Part shown: positions 25,787 to 34,655 of the stretch, one piece after another | How the letters are laid out: each line of letters begins with the position of its first letter | Numbering within the stretch: position 1 is the stretch's first letter | Source of the DNA: Desulfocurvus vexinensis DSM 17965 | GTDB taxonomy: Bacteria; Desulfobacterota; Desulfovibrionia; Desulfovibrionales; Desulfovibrionaceae | Direction of reading: 5' to 3' | DNA: 64,000 bases | NCBI RefSeq assembly: GCF_000519125.1 | Contig: NZ_JAEX01000001.1 | Coordinates: 372,001-436,000 of the forward strand | Made by a program: the position numbers and the translations under genes | The notes under the pieces: generated by a model | Told to the model about the DNA's origin: nothing | Database searches by the model: none | The model's input: the letters and a program-made list of their open reading frames with translations, nothing else

Positions 25787-28700
25787 GTGGATTTGAGCGC
25801 ACGGCACAAGGATTCCGGGGCAAAGCGGCACGGTGGCGCGCGCGCGGGCGGCGGCGCTGGCCTTGGGCTGTCCGCCGCCCTGGACAGCCTGGACACCCCC
25901 GTCTTCGTCAAGGACGAAAACCACCGCTGGGTCTACCTGAACGATGCGGCCTGCCGGGTGCTCGGCCACGGACGCGACGAGCTGCTGGGCAAGGGCGACG
26001 CGGACTTCTACGACGACGAGTACGTGCGCTTCCTGTGGGCGAAGGACGAGCAGGTCCTGTCCGGCGGGGAGTCGCAGCACTACGAGGCGCGCGTGGTCTG
26101 GGGCGGGCGCACGCACCACATCGTGGCCCGCAAGAGCCTGCACGTGGACCCGGACACCGGGCGGCGCTACGTGGTCGGCGTGCTCCAGGACATCACCGAC
26201 ATCCGCGCCACCGACGGCTCCCTGCGCGAGAGCGAACGCAAGCTGCGCACCATCTTCGAGCGCGCCAGCGTGGGGGTGCTCGTGGTGCGCGACTTCAGGC
26301 TGCTGTTCGCCAACCCCTGGGTGGAGGCGCTGTGCGGCTATTCGCGCGAGGAGTTGCGCCACCGCGACCTGCTGGACTTCGTGCTCCCCGGCGACCGGGA
26401 CATGGTCGGGGCCCTGCGCGACGCGCTGCTGCGCACGGGGGCGGCCCCGGGCCAGACCATGTTCCGGGTGCAGGCCCGCAGCGGGCATACCCGCTGGGTG
26501 GGCGCCTCGGGCGTGCGCATCGACTGGGAGGGCGCCCCGGCGAGCCTGCTGTTCCTGGCGGACCTGACCGGCCTGAAGCTGGCCCGCGACGAGCTGGCCC
26601 TGAGCGAGCAGCGCCTGCGCCAGGTCATCGACCTGGTGCCGCATATGATCTACGCCCGCGACGGCACGGGCCGCTATCTGCTGGCCAACCGGACCATGGC
26701 CGAGGCCTGCGGCACCACCGTGCAGGCCCTGACGGCCTGCGGCCCCGGGGCCGGGCTGTGCCCCCCCCACGGCGGGCTGGCCGAGGTGGACCGCCGCGTG
26801 CTCAAGACGGGCCGCCCGGTGGCCGAGCCCGCCCTGGAGTTCATCGACGCCTCGGGCGCCCGCCGCGTGCTCCAGTGCGCGGCCATGCCCTTTTTGACCC
26901 ACGACGGCGCCGGGGCGGTGCTCGGGGTCTGCACGGACATCACCCGCCCCAGCAGGATGCTTGCGCGCCTGGAGCGCCTGAACCATACGCTGCTGCACTT
27001 CGGCAGCGACCCGGTGGGCAACATCCAGGCCCTGGTGGGCCTGTGCGGCGCCATGCTCGACGGCGCCTGCGCCCTCTACAGCCGCATCGAAGGCGATGCC
27101 CTGGAGGTGGCGGGCGCCTGGAACGCGCCTGCGGACCTCGAACTGCGGGGCGACGCCCGGGGGCATATCTGCACCGAGGTGGCGCGGCTGGGCGACGCCG
27201 GGCCGCTGCTCATCCGCAACCTCCAGGACTCGCGCTTCGCCGAGACCGACCCCAACGTGCGCCGCTACGGGCTGATGACCTACCTGGGCGTTCCCGTGGC
27301 CATCGGCGAGAGCCGCCTGGGCACGCTGTGCGTGGTCTACGCCCGTGACGAGCAGCCCGGCGACGAGGACCGCTGGCTGCTGGGTGTGGTGGGCTCGGCC
27401 ATCGCCGTGGAGGAGCGCCGCCTGGCGGCCATGAACGCCCTGCGTCGGCGCGAGGGCACCCTGCGTGCGCTGTTCGACGCCATCCCCGACCAGGTGCTGC
27501 TGCTGGCCCTGGACGGCACGGTGCAGGCCGTGAACCGCCACGCGGCGGACGCCCTGGGGCGGCGGCCCGGCGAGATCATCGGCCGCCCGGTGAGCGCTTT
27601 TGCCTGCGCCGGAATGCGCCCGCCCGGCGAGCGCGTCTTCGCCCAGGTGCGCGAGATGGGCGGGCCCGTGCAGTACTCCGAGGCCGGGGCCGGGCGCTTC
27701 TTCGAGCGCGAGGTGTCCCCGGTGTTCGACGAGGCGGGGGCCGTGGGCGGCTACGCCCTGTATTCGCGCGACGTGACCGCCGAGCGCAACGCCCAGCGCG
27801 AGCTGCTGGACAGCGAGGCGCGCCTGCGGGCGACCTTCGAGCAGTCCGCCGTGGGCATGGCCCATTGCGGGCTGGACGGGCGGTTCCTGGAGGTCAACGA
27901 CCGGCTGTGCGCCATCCTGGGCCACCCGCGCGCCGCGCTGACCGGGCTGCGCTTCCAGGACGTGATCCTGCCCGCCGACCTGCCCGCCGACCTGCCGCTG
28001 CACCAGGCCATGCTGCGCGGGGAGATGCCCGACTGCTCCATGGAAAAGCGCTACCTGCGCAAGGACGGCCAGGTCGTGTGGGCCAACGTCACCGTGAGCC
28101 GCATCCTGGACGAGGGCGGCGGGCACCGCCACAGCTTCGTGGTGGTGGAGGACATCACCGAGCGCAAGCTCATGGAGGAAGCGCTGCTGCGGCGCGACGC
28201 GGTGCTCGAGGCCGTGAGCCTGGCGGCGGAGAAGTTCCTGCGCGAGCCGGACTGGCGCGGGTCCATCGCCACGGTGCTGGAAACCTTCGGCGTGGCCGCC
28301 GGGGCCGACCGGGCCTACCTGTTCCGCAACGTGCGCGACGACGCCGGGCGGCTGTGCATGGAGCTGCTCGTGGACTGGGCCGCCCCGGCCGCCCCGCCCC
28401 GGCCCGACGCCGCGCGCCTGCGGCGCCTGCGCTACGACGAGGCCGACCTGCGCGAGCTGGGGGCCGTGCTGGGCGCCAAGCGGCCCTTCCACAGGCTGGC
28501 CCAGGATCTGGAGCCCGGCGAGCAGGCCCTGGTGCGCCTGCACGGCGTGCTGTCCCTGGCGGTGGTGCCGGTGTTCGTGCGTGACCAGTGGTGGGGCTTC
28601 ATGGGCTTCGACGACTGCTCGCGGGGCCGGCGCTGGATGCCCGTGGAACTGGAGGCGCTCATGGCCGCGGCGGACATCCTGGGCAACGCCATCGCCCGCA

Positions 28701-29725
28701 GGCATGTGGAGCAGGCCTTCCGCGAGAGTGAGCGCAAGTTCCGCATCATCGCCGAAACCGTGGAGGACGTGTTCTGGATCACCAGCCCGGACCGGGGCAC
28801 CCTCATCTACCTGAGCCCGGCCTTCGAGCGCCTGGTGGGCCCGCGCGAGGAGGTCTTCCGCGATCCCGCCGGGTTCCTGGCCCGGGTCCACCCGCAGGAC
28901 CGCAGGCGCCTGGCGGCCCACTATCTCCGCCCGGCCCGGGGCCCGCGCGAGGTCGAATACCGGCTGGTGTCGGCGGACGGCGCCGTGCGCTGGGTCCGCG
29001 AGCGGACCTTCCCGGTGCTCGACGATGCCGGCGCGGTGGAATGGCTGGCCGGGGTGTCCAGCGACGTGACCCTGCGCCGCGAGGCCGAACAGCAGACCCT
29101 GCGCTCCCTGCGCGAGAAGGAACTGTTGCTCCAGGAAGTCCACCACCGGGTGAAGAACAACCTGCAGATCATTTCCAGTCTGCTGGACATGGCCGGGCGG
29201 CGCATCGAGGACCCCAGCGCGCGGGAGATCATGCGCGACACGCAGTCCAAGGTCCACAGCATGGCCATGATCCATCTGCAACTGTACGGCTACGAACGCT
29301 TTGACAGCATCGACATTGCAAGCTACGCCAAGCTGCTGACCTGGCAGCTCGCCCAGATGTACAACGCAGGCAACGTCACGCCGCGCTTCGAGCTGGCCGA
29401 GACGTTTTTGCCCCTGTCCAAGGCCATCCCCTGCGGCCTGGTGCTCAGCGAGGCGCTGTCCAACGTCTTCAAGCATGCGTTCCCCGGCGGGCGCCGGGGC
29501 TCGGTGCTCGTGGCCGTGGCCCCCGGCGCAGGCGACACGGTGGCCCTGCGCGTGGAGGACGACGGCGTGGGCCTGCCCGGGGCTGCGCACGAGGGCAGCG
29601 CGGGCATGAAGCTCATGGGCAATATCGTGCGCTACCAGCTTGGCGGCAGCCTGGACGTCACCTCCGGCGGCGGCACCCGCGTATGGATCACCTTCAGACG
29701 GCAAGACGAAGGAGCAACCCCATGA
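25787..29725 (+). CDS. Large multi-PAS/GAF sensor histidine kinase of the HisKA_2 type
   Basis: About 1,312 residues with no membrane helix, so a cytoplasmic sensor. Order: PAS (about 28-140), PAS (148-260), PAS (270-385), GAF (397-540), PAS (552-665), PAS (673-795), GAF (804-955), PAS (973-1090), then the HisKA_2 dimerisation helix with LLQEVHHRVKNNLQIISSLL near 1113 and the HATPase domain (SEALSNVFKHAF, then VEDDGVGLPG). HisKA_2 kinases typically pair with stand-alone receivers. The start is GTG at 25787 with a poor ribosome site, so the exact N-terminus is uncertain. Its stop overlaps the next start (ATGA). Confidence 0.92.
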   Translation: MDLSARHKDSGAKRHGGARAGGGAGLGLSAALDSLDTPVFVKDENHRWVYLNDAACRVLGHGRDELLGKGDADFYDDEYVRFLWAKDEQVLSGGESQHYEARVVWGGRTHHIVARKSLHVDPDTGRRYVVGVLQDITDIRATDGSLRESERKLRTIFERASVGVLVVRDFRLLFANPWVEALCGYSREELRHRDLLDFVLPGDRDMVGALRDALLRTGAAPGQTMFRVQARSGHTRWVGASGVRIDWEGAPASLLFLADLTGLKLARDELALSEQRLRQVIDLVPHMIYARDGTGRYLLANRTMAEACGTTVQALTACGPGAGLCPPHGGLAEVDRRVLKTGRPVAEPALEFIDASGARRVLQCAAMPFLTHDGAGAVLGVCTDITRPSRMLARLERLNHTLLHFGSDPVGNIQALVGLCGAMLDGACALYSRIEGDALEVAGAWNAPADLELRGDARGHICTEVARLGDAGPLLIRNLQDSRFAETDPNVRRYGLMTYLGVPVAIGESRLGTLCVVYARDEQPGDEDRWLLGVVGSAIAVEERRLAAMNALRRREGTLRALFDAIPDQVLLLALDGTVQAVNRHAADALGRRPGEIIGRPVSAFACAGMRPPGERVFAQVREMGGPVQYSEAGAGRFFEREVSPVFDEAGAVGGYALYSRDVTAERNAQRELLDSEARLRATFEQSAVGMAHCGLDGRFLEVNDRLCAILGHPRAALTGLRFQDVILPADLPADLPLHQAMLRGEMPDCSMEKRYLRKDGQVVWANVTVSRILDEGGGHRHSFVVVEDITERKLMEEALLRRDAVLEAVSLAAEKFLREPDWRGSIATVLETFGVAAGADRAYLFRNVRDDAGRLCMELLVDWAAPAAPPRPDAARLRRLRYDEADLRELGAVLGAKRPFHRLAQDLEPGEQALVRLHGVLSLAVVPVFVRDQWWGFMGFDDCSRGRRWMPVELEALMAAADILGNAIARRHVEQAFRESERKFRIIAETVEDVFWITSPDRGTLIYLSPAFERLVGPREEVFRDPAGFLARVHPQDRRRLAAHYLRPARGPREVEYRLVSADGAVRWVRERTFPVLDDAGAVEWLAGVSSDVTLRREAEQQTLRSLREKELLLQEVHHRVKNNLQIISSLLDMAGRRIEDPSAREIMRDTQSKVHSMAMIHLQLYGYERFDSIDIASYAKLLTWQLAQMYNAGNVTPRFELAETFLPLSKAIPCGLVLSEALSNVFKHAFPGGRRGSVLVAVAPGAGDTVALRVEDDGVGLPGAAHEGSAGMKLMGNIVRYQLGGSLDVTSGGGTRVWITFRRQDEGATP

Positions 29726-30756
29726 CCCCTCCCGACGGCGGCGCCAACAGGATCCTGGTGGTCGACGACGAGGCGATCATCATCACCCAGCTCGAGGACA
29801 TGCTCGCAGCCCTGGGCTACGAGGTGGTGGGCAAGACCTCCTCGGGGGCCGACGCGGTGCGCCTGGTGCGCGAGCTGGCGCCGGACCTGGTGCTCATGGA
29901 CATCGTCATGCCCGGGGCCATGGACGGCATCACCGCCTGCGCCACCATCCAGGAGCAGCTGGACACCCCGGTGATCCTGCTCACGGCCTACGGCGACGAC
30001 AGCCACATCGCCCAGGCCAAGGCCGTGCGCCCCTACGGCTACATATTGAAGCCCAGCCAGAACGACCAGATCAAGGCGGCCATCGAGATCGCCCTGGAAA
30101 AGAAGGCCGTGGAGCGCGACATGGCCGGGGTCATGGCCGGGTTGCGCTCCCAGGCCGTGGACCGCGAGTTGCAGCTCAAGGAGATCCACCACCGCATCAA
30201 GAGCAACCTGAACATGATCTGCGGGCTTTTGGCCCTGCAGGGCATGCGCTGCGAAAGCGGCGCCTGCGCCGACGCCCTGCGCGCGGTGCGGGGGCGGGTG
30301 CTCTCCGTGGCCAAGGTCCACGAGGCGCTGTCCAGCTCGCGGCACCTGGACTCCATCAACGCCCGCGACTATTTCCGCAGCCTGGCCGACGCCGTGCGCC
30401 GGGCCTACGCCGTGCCCGACGCCCTGATCCTGGACCTGGACTGCCCGGACCTGGAGCTGGAGCCGGATAAGGCCATGCCCATGGGCCTGATCTGCACCGA
30501 GCTGTTGACCAACGCCCTGCGCCACGCCTTCCCGGGCGGGCGCGCCGGGCGGGTGCGCATCGTCCTGGGCCGGGCCCCGGGTGTCTACGAGCTGGCGGTG
30601 TCCGACGACGGCGTGGGCCTGCCTCCAGGGCTGGACGTGCGCAACAGCGGCACCCTGGGCCTGGAGCTGGTGCACGGGCTGGCGGCCCAGGTGGGCGGGG
30701 GCGTCGAGCTCGCCCCGGGCCCGGGCGCCGGTTTCCTGGTCCGCATTCCCGCCTGA
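29722..30756 (+). CDS. Receiver domain fused to a HisKA_2 histidine kinase
   Basis: 344 residues. The N-terminal receiver is complete: Asp15/Asp16, phosphoacceptor Asp60 (LVLMDIVMP), Thr88 and Lys110. It is followed by a HisKA_2 helix (KEIHHRIKSNLNMICGLL, phospho-His near 156) and an HATPase domain with CTELLTNALRHAF and VSDDGVGLP. This is a response regulator whose output is another kinase, so phosphate may pass from the large upstream kinase to this receiver and control a second His-Asp step. AAGGAG precedes the ATG at 29722, which overlaps the upstream stop. No further receiver or DNA-binding output is seen nearby. Confidence 0.92.
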   Translation: MTPPDGGANRILVVDDEAIIITQLEDMLAALGYEVVGKTSSGADAVRLVRELAPDLVLMDIVMPGAMDGITACATIQEQLDTPVILLTAYGDDSHIAQAKAVRPYGYILKPSQNDQIKAAIEIALEKKAVERDMAGVMAGLRSQAVDRELQLKEIHHRIKSNLNMICGLLALQGMRCESGACADALRAVRGRVLSVAKVHEALSSSRHLDSINARDYFRSLADAVRRAYAVPDALILDLDCPDLELEPDKAMPMGLICTELLTNALRHAFPGGRAGRVRIVLGRAPGVYELAVSDDGVGLPPGLDVRNSGTLGLELVHGLAAQVGGGVELAPGPGAGFLVRIPA

Positions 30757-30769
30757 GCCGAGGAGCCCC

Positions 30770-32119
30770 ATGCCGCTGCACGACGTGCTTCCCGCACTGA
30801 CGGATTTCCTCGTCCAATGGACCCGCACCCACCTGCTGGCCTGGACGGCCCTGGCCCAGGCCGTGGCCGTGGCCGCGTGCTGCGTGGCGGGCTGGGCCCT
30901 GGCCCGGCCCCTGGTGGCCCAGATGCAGGTGCGCTTCCCGGGCGGGCCGGGCCCGGTGGCGCGCGTGGCCCGGGCCCTGGCCCAGGTGCTGCCCTGGGCC
31001 ACGGGCATGGTGCTGGTGCTGGGGGCCCGCGCGGCGTTCGCCGGGGCCGGGCTGCCCGGGGCGGGCCTCAAGGCGGCGGGCACCATCCTTTTGGCCTATG
31101 TGCTGGTGCGCTTCCTGGGGTCGGTGATGCTGTCGCGGCTGTGGGGGCGGCTGGCCGCCGTCGTGGCCCTGGTGGCCGTGGCGTTGGAGACGGCGGGCGT
31201 GCTCTCGCCCGTGCTGGCCTGGCTGGACGGCTTCGGGCTGGACCTGGGCGGGGCGCGCATGACGGTGCTGACCCTGGCCAAGGCGGGCGTCGTGCTGGCG
31301 GTGCTCATGCGCCTGGGGGCCTGGGCCTCGGAGCTGGTGGAGCGGCGCATGCAGGGCGTGACGGAGATGACGCCCTCCATGCGCGTGCTGCTGGGCAAGG
31401 TGGTGCGCGTCGCGCTGTTCGTGCTGGCCTTCATGATCGCCCTGGGCAGCGTGGGAGTGGACCTGACGGCGCTCACGGTCTTTTCGGGCGCCGTGGGCGT
31501 GGGCCTGGGCTTCGGCCTGCAGAAGGTCTTCTCCAACCTCGTCAGCGGGTTCATCCTGCTGCTGGACAAGTCCATCAAGCCCGGCGATGTGATCGAGGTC
31601 GGCGGGGTCTACGGGGCCATCAAGGAGCTGCGGGCGCGCTTTGTCTCCGTGGTCACCCGCGACGGCACGGAATACCTGATCCCCAACGAGGACCTCATCA
31701 CCGGGCAGGTGGTCAACTGGTCGTTTTCCGACAACAACGTGCGCCTGCGCCTGCCCGTGGGCGTGAGCTACAATACGCCCGACGTGCGCCGCGTGCTGGC
31801 GCTCATGGCCGAGGCGGCGGCGGGGGTGCCGCGCGTGCTGGCCTCGCCGAAGCCCCGGGCGCTGTTCCGGGGCTTTGGCGACAGCGCGCTGGACCTGGAG
31901 TTGCGCTTCTGGGTCGGCGACCCGGAAAACGGCGTGGGCAACGTGCGCAGCGAGGTGGGGCTGGCGGTGCTGGACGCCCTGCGCGCCGCAGGGGTGGAGA
32001 TTCCCTTTCCCCAGCGCGACCTGCACCTGGTGTCCGGCTTCGCCCCCGGCGGCGCGGGGGCTGCTGCGGCTCCTCAGGGCCCTCCGGAGCGGAGCCGGGG
32101 CGGGGACGACCCGGCCTGA
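30770..32119 (+). CDS. MscS-family mechanosensitive channel
   Basis: 449 residues. About five membrane helices precede the pore helix TM3, here FSGAVGVGLGFGLQKVFSNL (about residues 243-262), with the Gly/Ala packing typical of MscS. The beta domain follows (DKSIKPGDVIEVGGVYGAIKE), then VTRDGTEYLIPNEDLI and the C-terminal domain ending in a Pro/Gly-rich tail. Larger than E. coli MscS (286), like medium-size MscS homologues with extra N-terminal helices. It starts 13 bases after the kinase hybrid behind GAGGAG, so it probably shares that operon, suggesting an osmotic or membrane-tension link. Confidence 0.92.
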   Translation: MPLHDVLPALTDFLVQWTRTHLLAWTALAQAVAVAACCVAGWALARPLVAQMQVRFPGGPGPVARVARALAQVLPWATGMVLVLGARAAFAGAGLPGAGLKAAGTILLAYVLVRFLGSVMLSRLWGRLAAVVALVAVALETAGVLSPVLAWLDGFGLDLGGARMTVLTLAKAGVVLAVLMRLGAWASELVERRMQGVTEMTPSMRVLLGKVVRVALFVLAFMIALGSVGVDLTALTVFSGAVGVGLGFGLQKVFSNLVSGFILLLDKSIKPGDVIEVGGVYGAIKELRARFVSVVTRDGTEYLIPNEDLITGQVVNWSFSDNNVRLRLPVGVSYNTPDVRRVLALMAEAAAGVPRVLASPKPRALFRGFGDSALDLELRFWVGDPENGVGNVRSEVGLAVLDALRAAGVEIPFPQRDLHLVSGFAPGGAGAAAAPQGPPERSRGGDDPA

Positions 32120-32319
32120 CCCCGCGCGGGCGCACCGTCCAGGCCGAACCATGGCCCGCGCGCCCAGGCCCGGCCCGCCACGCAAGGAAAGGGCCGGCCC
32201 CGGCCAATCCGGAGCCGGCCCTCTGCACGGAGGTGCCCGGCGATGCGGAGCCTGCCAGAGTCCGCCCGCCGAACTGTCTGCCGCCAGCCGCCGCATCCGG
32301 CGGTGGCGAAAAATCCTGT

Positions 32320-33042
32320 CTACTCCTGCCCTGCCGCCCCGGGCGGCGCCGCCTCGCCCTCCCGGGCGATGAGCGCCAGCTCGTTCAGGAAGGCCTCGCG
32401 CATGAGCCGCACCAGGTGGCCGTTGCGCGAATACAGGCACTGGGCCGAGCCCTTGGGCTCCAGGCTCCCGGTGAGCACCGCGGCGGTGTCGGCGATGATC
32501 TTCACGTGCCCGCGCTCCCGGGCCTTGCGGTGCACCAGCACCCCGGGCAGGCCGGGGTCGGCGTCGCACAGCAGCACCGTCTTGCGCCCGCGCGCCGCCA
32601 GGGCCGCCAACTCGTGGGCCACATGGGCGGCCTCGGCGCTGTGGGCCGAGACGTACACATGGCTGCGCACCGCCCCGAGCATGGCCCGCATCTTGTCCAC
32701 CACGTTGGCATGGCCCGACACGGTGAGGTAGGGCTCCTCCTCGTCCGCGCGCTCGGGCAGCTCGCGCTCCAGCAGGGCCAGGGCGGCCTCGCTGGCGGCG
32801 CGCAGCCGCGCCAGGAACTCGCCCCGGGGCGTGGGGCTGAAGCGCCTGGCCGCGCCGCCCGAACTCATGGCCCCGCCCTTTTCCGCCAGCCCGGCCAGGG
32901 CCGCGTAGGCGTTGGAGCGCGATATCCCGGCCCGCTTGGCGGCCTCGTACCCCGTCTGCGGCCCGTGGCCCAGCAGGGTCACGTACATCAGCGCCTCCTG
33001 GCGGGTCAGGCCGAACCTGTTGAGGGCGTCGATGCAGTCCAT
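32320..33042 (-). CDS. TrmB-family transcriptional regulator
   Basis: 240 residues. The N-terminal winged helix (residues 1-70; LTRQEALMYVTLLGHGPQTG, then AAKRAGISRSNAYAALAGL) matches the TrmB/sugar-specific regulator class. The C-terminal half (about 100-215) resembles the TrmB phospholipase-D-like effector domain (HVYVSAHSAEAAH, then LYSRNGHLVRLMREAF). Ligand unknown. An imperfect dyad overlaps its promoter and ribosome site (33048-33069), consistent with autoregulation. It converges with the mscS gene; no obvious target operon lies alongside except the efflux pump 4 kb away. Confidence 0.82.
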   Translation of the reverse strand: MDCIDALNRFGLTRQEALMYVTLLGHGPQTGYEAAKRAGISRSNAYAALAGLAEKGGAMSSGGAARRFSPTPRGEFLARLRAASEAALALLERELPERADEEEPYLTVSGHANVVDKMRAMLGAVRSHVYVSAHSAEAAHVAHELAALAARGRKTVLLCDADPGLPGVLVHRKARERGHVKIIADTAAVLTGSLEPKGSAQCLYSRNGHLVRLMREAFLNELALIAREGEAAPPGAAGQE

Positions 33043-33047
33043 GCGGT

Positions 33048-33094
33048 AGTGGTTCCTTTTGGGACTACTACTCTCCGGAGGCGGAGGATGTCAA
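33048..33094 (-). promoter_or_regulatory. Promoter and dyad operator of the TrmB-family gene
   Basis: Minus-strand TTGACA (33089-33094)-N18-TAGTAG (33065-33070). Between the -10 and the ATG lies an imperfect inverted repeat AGTAGTCCC-AAAA-GGAACCACT (33048-33069, seven of nine pairs), which also contains the AAGGA ribosome site. Position suggests self-repression. Confidence 0.5.
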
Positions 33095-33191
33095 TGCCTT
33101 TGCTGGAAAATCGACTTCGGGGCAGTCGGTTTTCTGTGCGGGCAGCGGCTGCGCGGGCAGCGTCACGGGAGGGAGGGTGAAGGCGGCCGGG

Positions 33192-34181
33192 CTAGACGAT
33201 CCGGGCCCCGGAGAGGATGGTCACGAAGCGTTTGAACATCTCGATGTCCAGTTCGTCGAACATCTCGTCGCGCATGATGCGCAGCACCTGGAAGGGGTTC
33301 ATGGCCTTGCTGTAGGGGCGGTTGGTGGTCATGGCGTCGTAGATGTCGGCGATGGTCACGGCGCGCACGGGCAGGGGGATGGCCTCGCCCGCCGCCCCGG
33401 CGGGATAGCCCGAGCCGTCGAGCTTTTCGTGGTGCAGCAGGATGCAGTTGTGGGCGGTCTGGGACAGGGGCAGCCCGGCGCACAGGGCCACGCCCTTCTG
33501 GGGGTGGGTGTTGATGACGGCGCGCTCGGTGAGGGTCAGGGCGCCGGTCTTGCTCAGGATGTCGTGGGAGACCAGGACTTTGCCGATGTCGTGGAGCATG
33601 GCGCCGATGCCGGTCTGGACCAGGGTTTCGCGGTCGGTGCCGTAGGTTTGCAGGATGGCCGAGGAGTAGAGGAAGACGTGTACGCAGTGCGAGAAGGTGC
33701 GGTAGTCGTGGGACACGAGCTGGGCCAGGGTCTGGAAGGACTGCCCGGCGCACAGGAAGGCCATGGCCTCGCGCACGAAGTCCATGACCCGGGCGATGTT
33801 CTGCTGGCGGGCCAGGGCCTCGGGCAGGCGGTGTTCGAAGGCCGAGCGCACGATGTCCACCGCGCAGTCGTGGACGATGCGCGCGCGCTCCTCCAGGGGG
33901 GCGTCCTCGTGCAGCAGGGTCTTGCCGAGGTTGTGCTCCACGTAGGCGCGGTAGGCGGGCTCCTGCTCGCAGGAAATGTAGACCTCGGCCACGCCATTCT
34001 CGCGCAGGGCGGCCCGGTGGCGCGCGGTGAAGCGCTCGCAGGCGCGGGTGTAGAGCACGAACTCCCCGTCGCGCAGCAGGAATACGTCGAACCCGCCCTG
34101 TCTGCCGGGGAACAGCATCAGGGGCGATACGGCGAAATAGCGGTCCTGGCGCAGGCCGGGGCGGTCGAAGGGCTCGTGCAT
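33192..34181 (-). CDS. HD-GYP domain cyclic-di-GMP phosphodiesterase
   Basis: 329 residues. The N-terminal domain (1-130) is an uncharacterised module common before HD-GYP domains. The HD-GYP domain (about 135-320) has the complete signature: HCVHVFLYSS, MLHDIGKVLV, HHEKLDGSGYP and DIYDAMTTNRPY. It should hydrolyse c-di-GMP to GMP, counteracting GGDEF proteins such as the one at 46,959. No membrane segment. The ATG at 34181 follows a weak GAGA site, so the start is slightly uncertain. Confidence 0.92.
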   Translation of the reverse strand: MHEPFDRPGLRQDRYFAVSPLMLFPGRQGGFDVFLLRDGEFVLYTRACERFTARHRAALRENGVAEVYISCEQEPAYRAYVEHNLGKTLLHEDAPLEERARIVHDCAVDIVRSAFEHRLPEALARQQNIARVMDFVREAMAFLCAGQSFQTLAQLVSHDYRTFSHCVHVFLYSSAILQTYGTDRETLVQTGIGAMLHDIGKVLVSHDILSKTGALTLTERAVINTHPQKGVALCAGLPLSQTAHNCILLHHEKLDGSGYPAGAAGEAIPLPVRAVTIADIYDAMTTNRPYSKAMNPFQVLRIMRDEMFDELDIEMFKRFVTILSGARIV

Positions 34182-34655
34182 GGTTTCTCGCTGGGGAGGG
34201 GGCCGAAACGGCAAGACGGCGAACGCGGAGAGCGCCCGGGCGCGGCGCGCCGGGTGCTGCGCTGCCCTGGGGGGGCAGCCTGCTCCTTGCGTTGGTCGGT
34301 ATGCGGAGCCCGCCGTGGGCGGCGGGCGGCGTTTCTCCCGTTTGTCCCGGTGCGCCTGGGCCAAACTATCACCATACCCCAGAGCGCGATGTCTGTATAT
34401 AGGGGTTTCCACCATTTGTACAGGGGGAAATACCCGGGAGGCCTTGCTGGGCATGGGTTGCAACGCAACTGGGCGATGTCGCACGCGTTCTGCTCCGCCC
34501 TGGTCTGCGTGGCGCGCTTCCTGCGTGTGGGGGTGCTGCGCGGTCGCCCGAGGCGTGGCGGGGGCGCTGCCCGCGCCACGAAGCGGGCCCGCGCCGAGCG
34601 GGCAGGCGACATCCCGCCGCTCGGTACGCGCCCGCCCCGCCCCTGCGGGCGGGCG
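34182..34655. other. Intergenic region between the HD-GYP and efflux genes
   Basis: About 470 bases. The upper part has an AT-rich patch near 34365-34435, with a possible weak minus-strand promoter TGTACA-N18-TATACA about 210 bases before the HD-GYP start. A short palindrome GTTGC-AAC-GCAAC lies near 34455. A GC-rich inverted repeat (GCGCCCGCC/GGCGGGCGC) near 34630 follows the efflux gene stop on the minus strand but has no T-run. No gene is seen. Confidence 0.5.
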
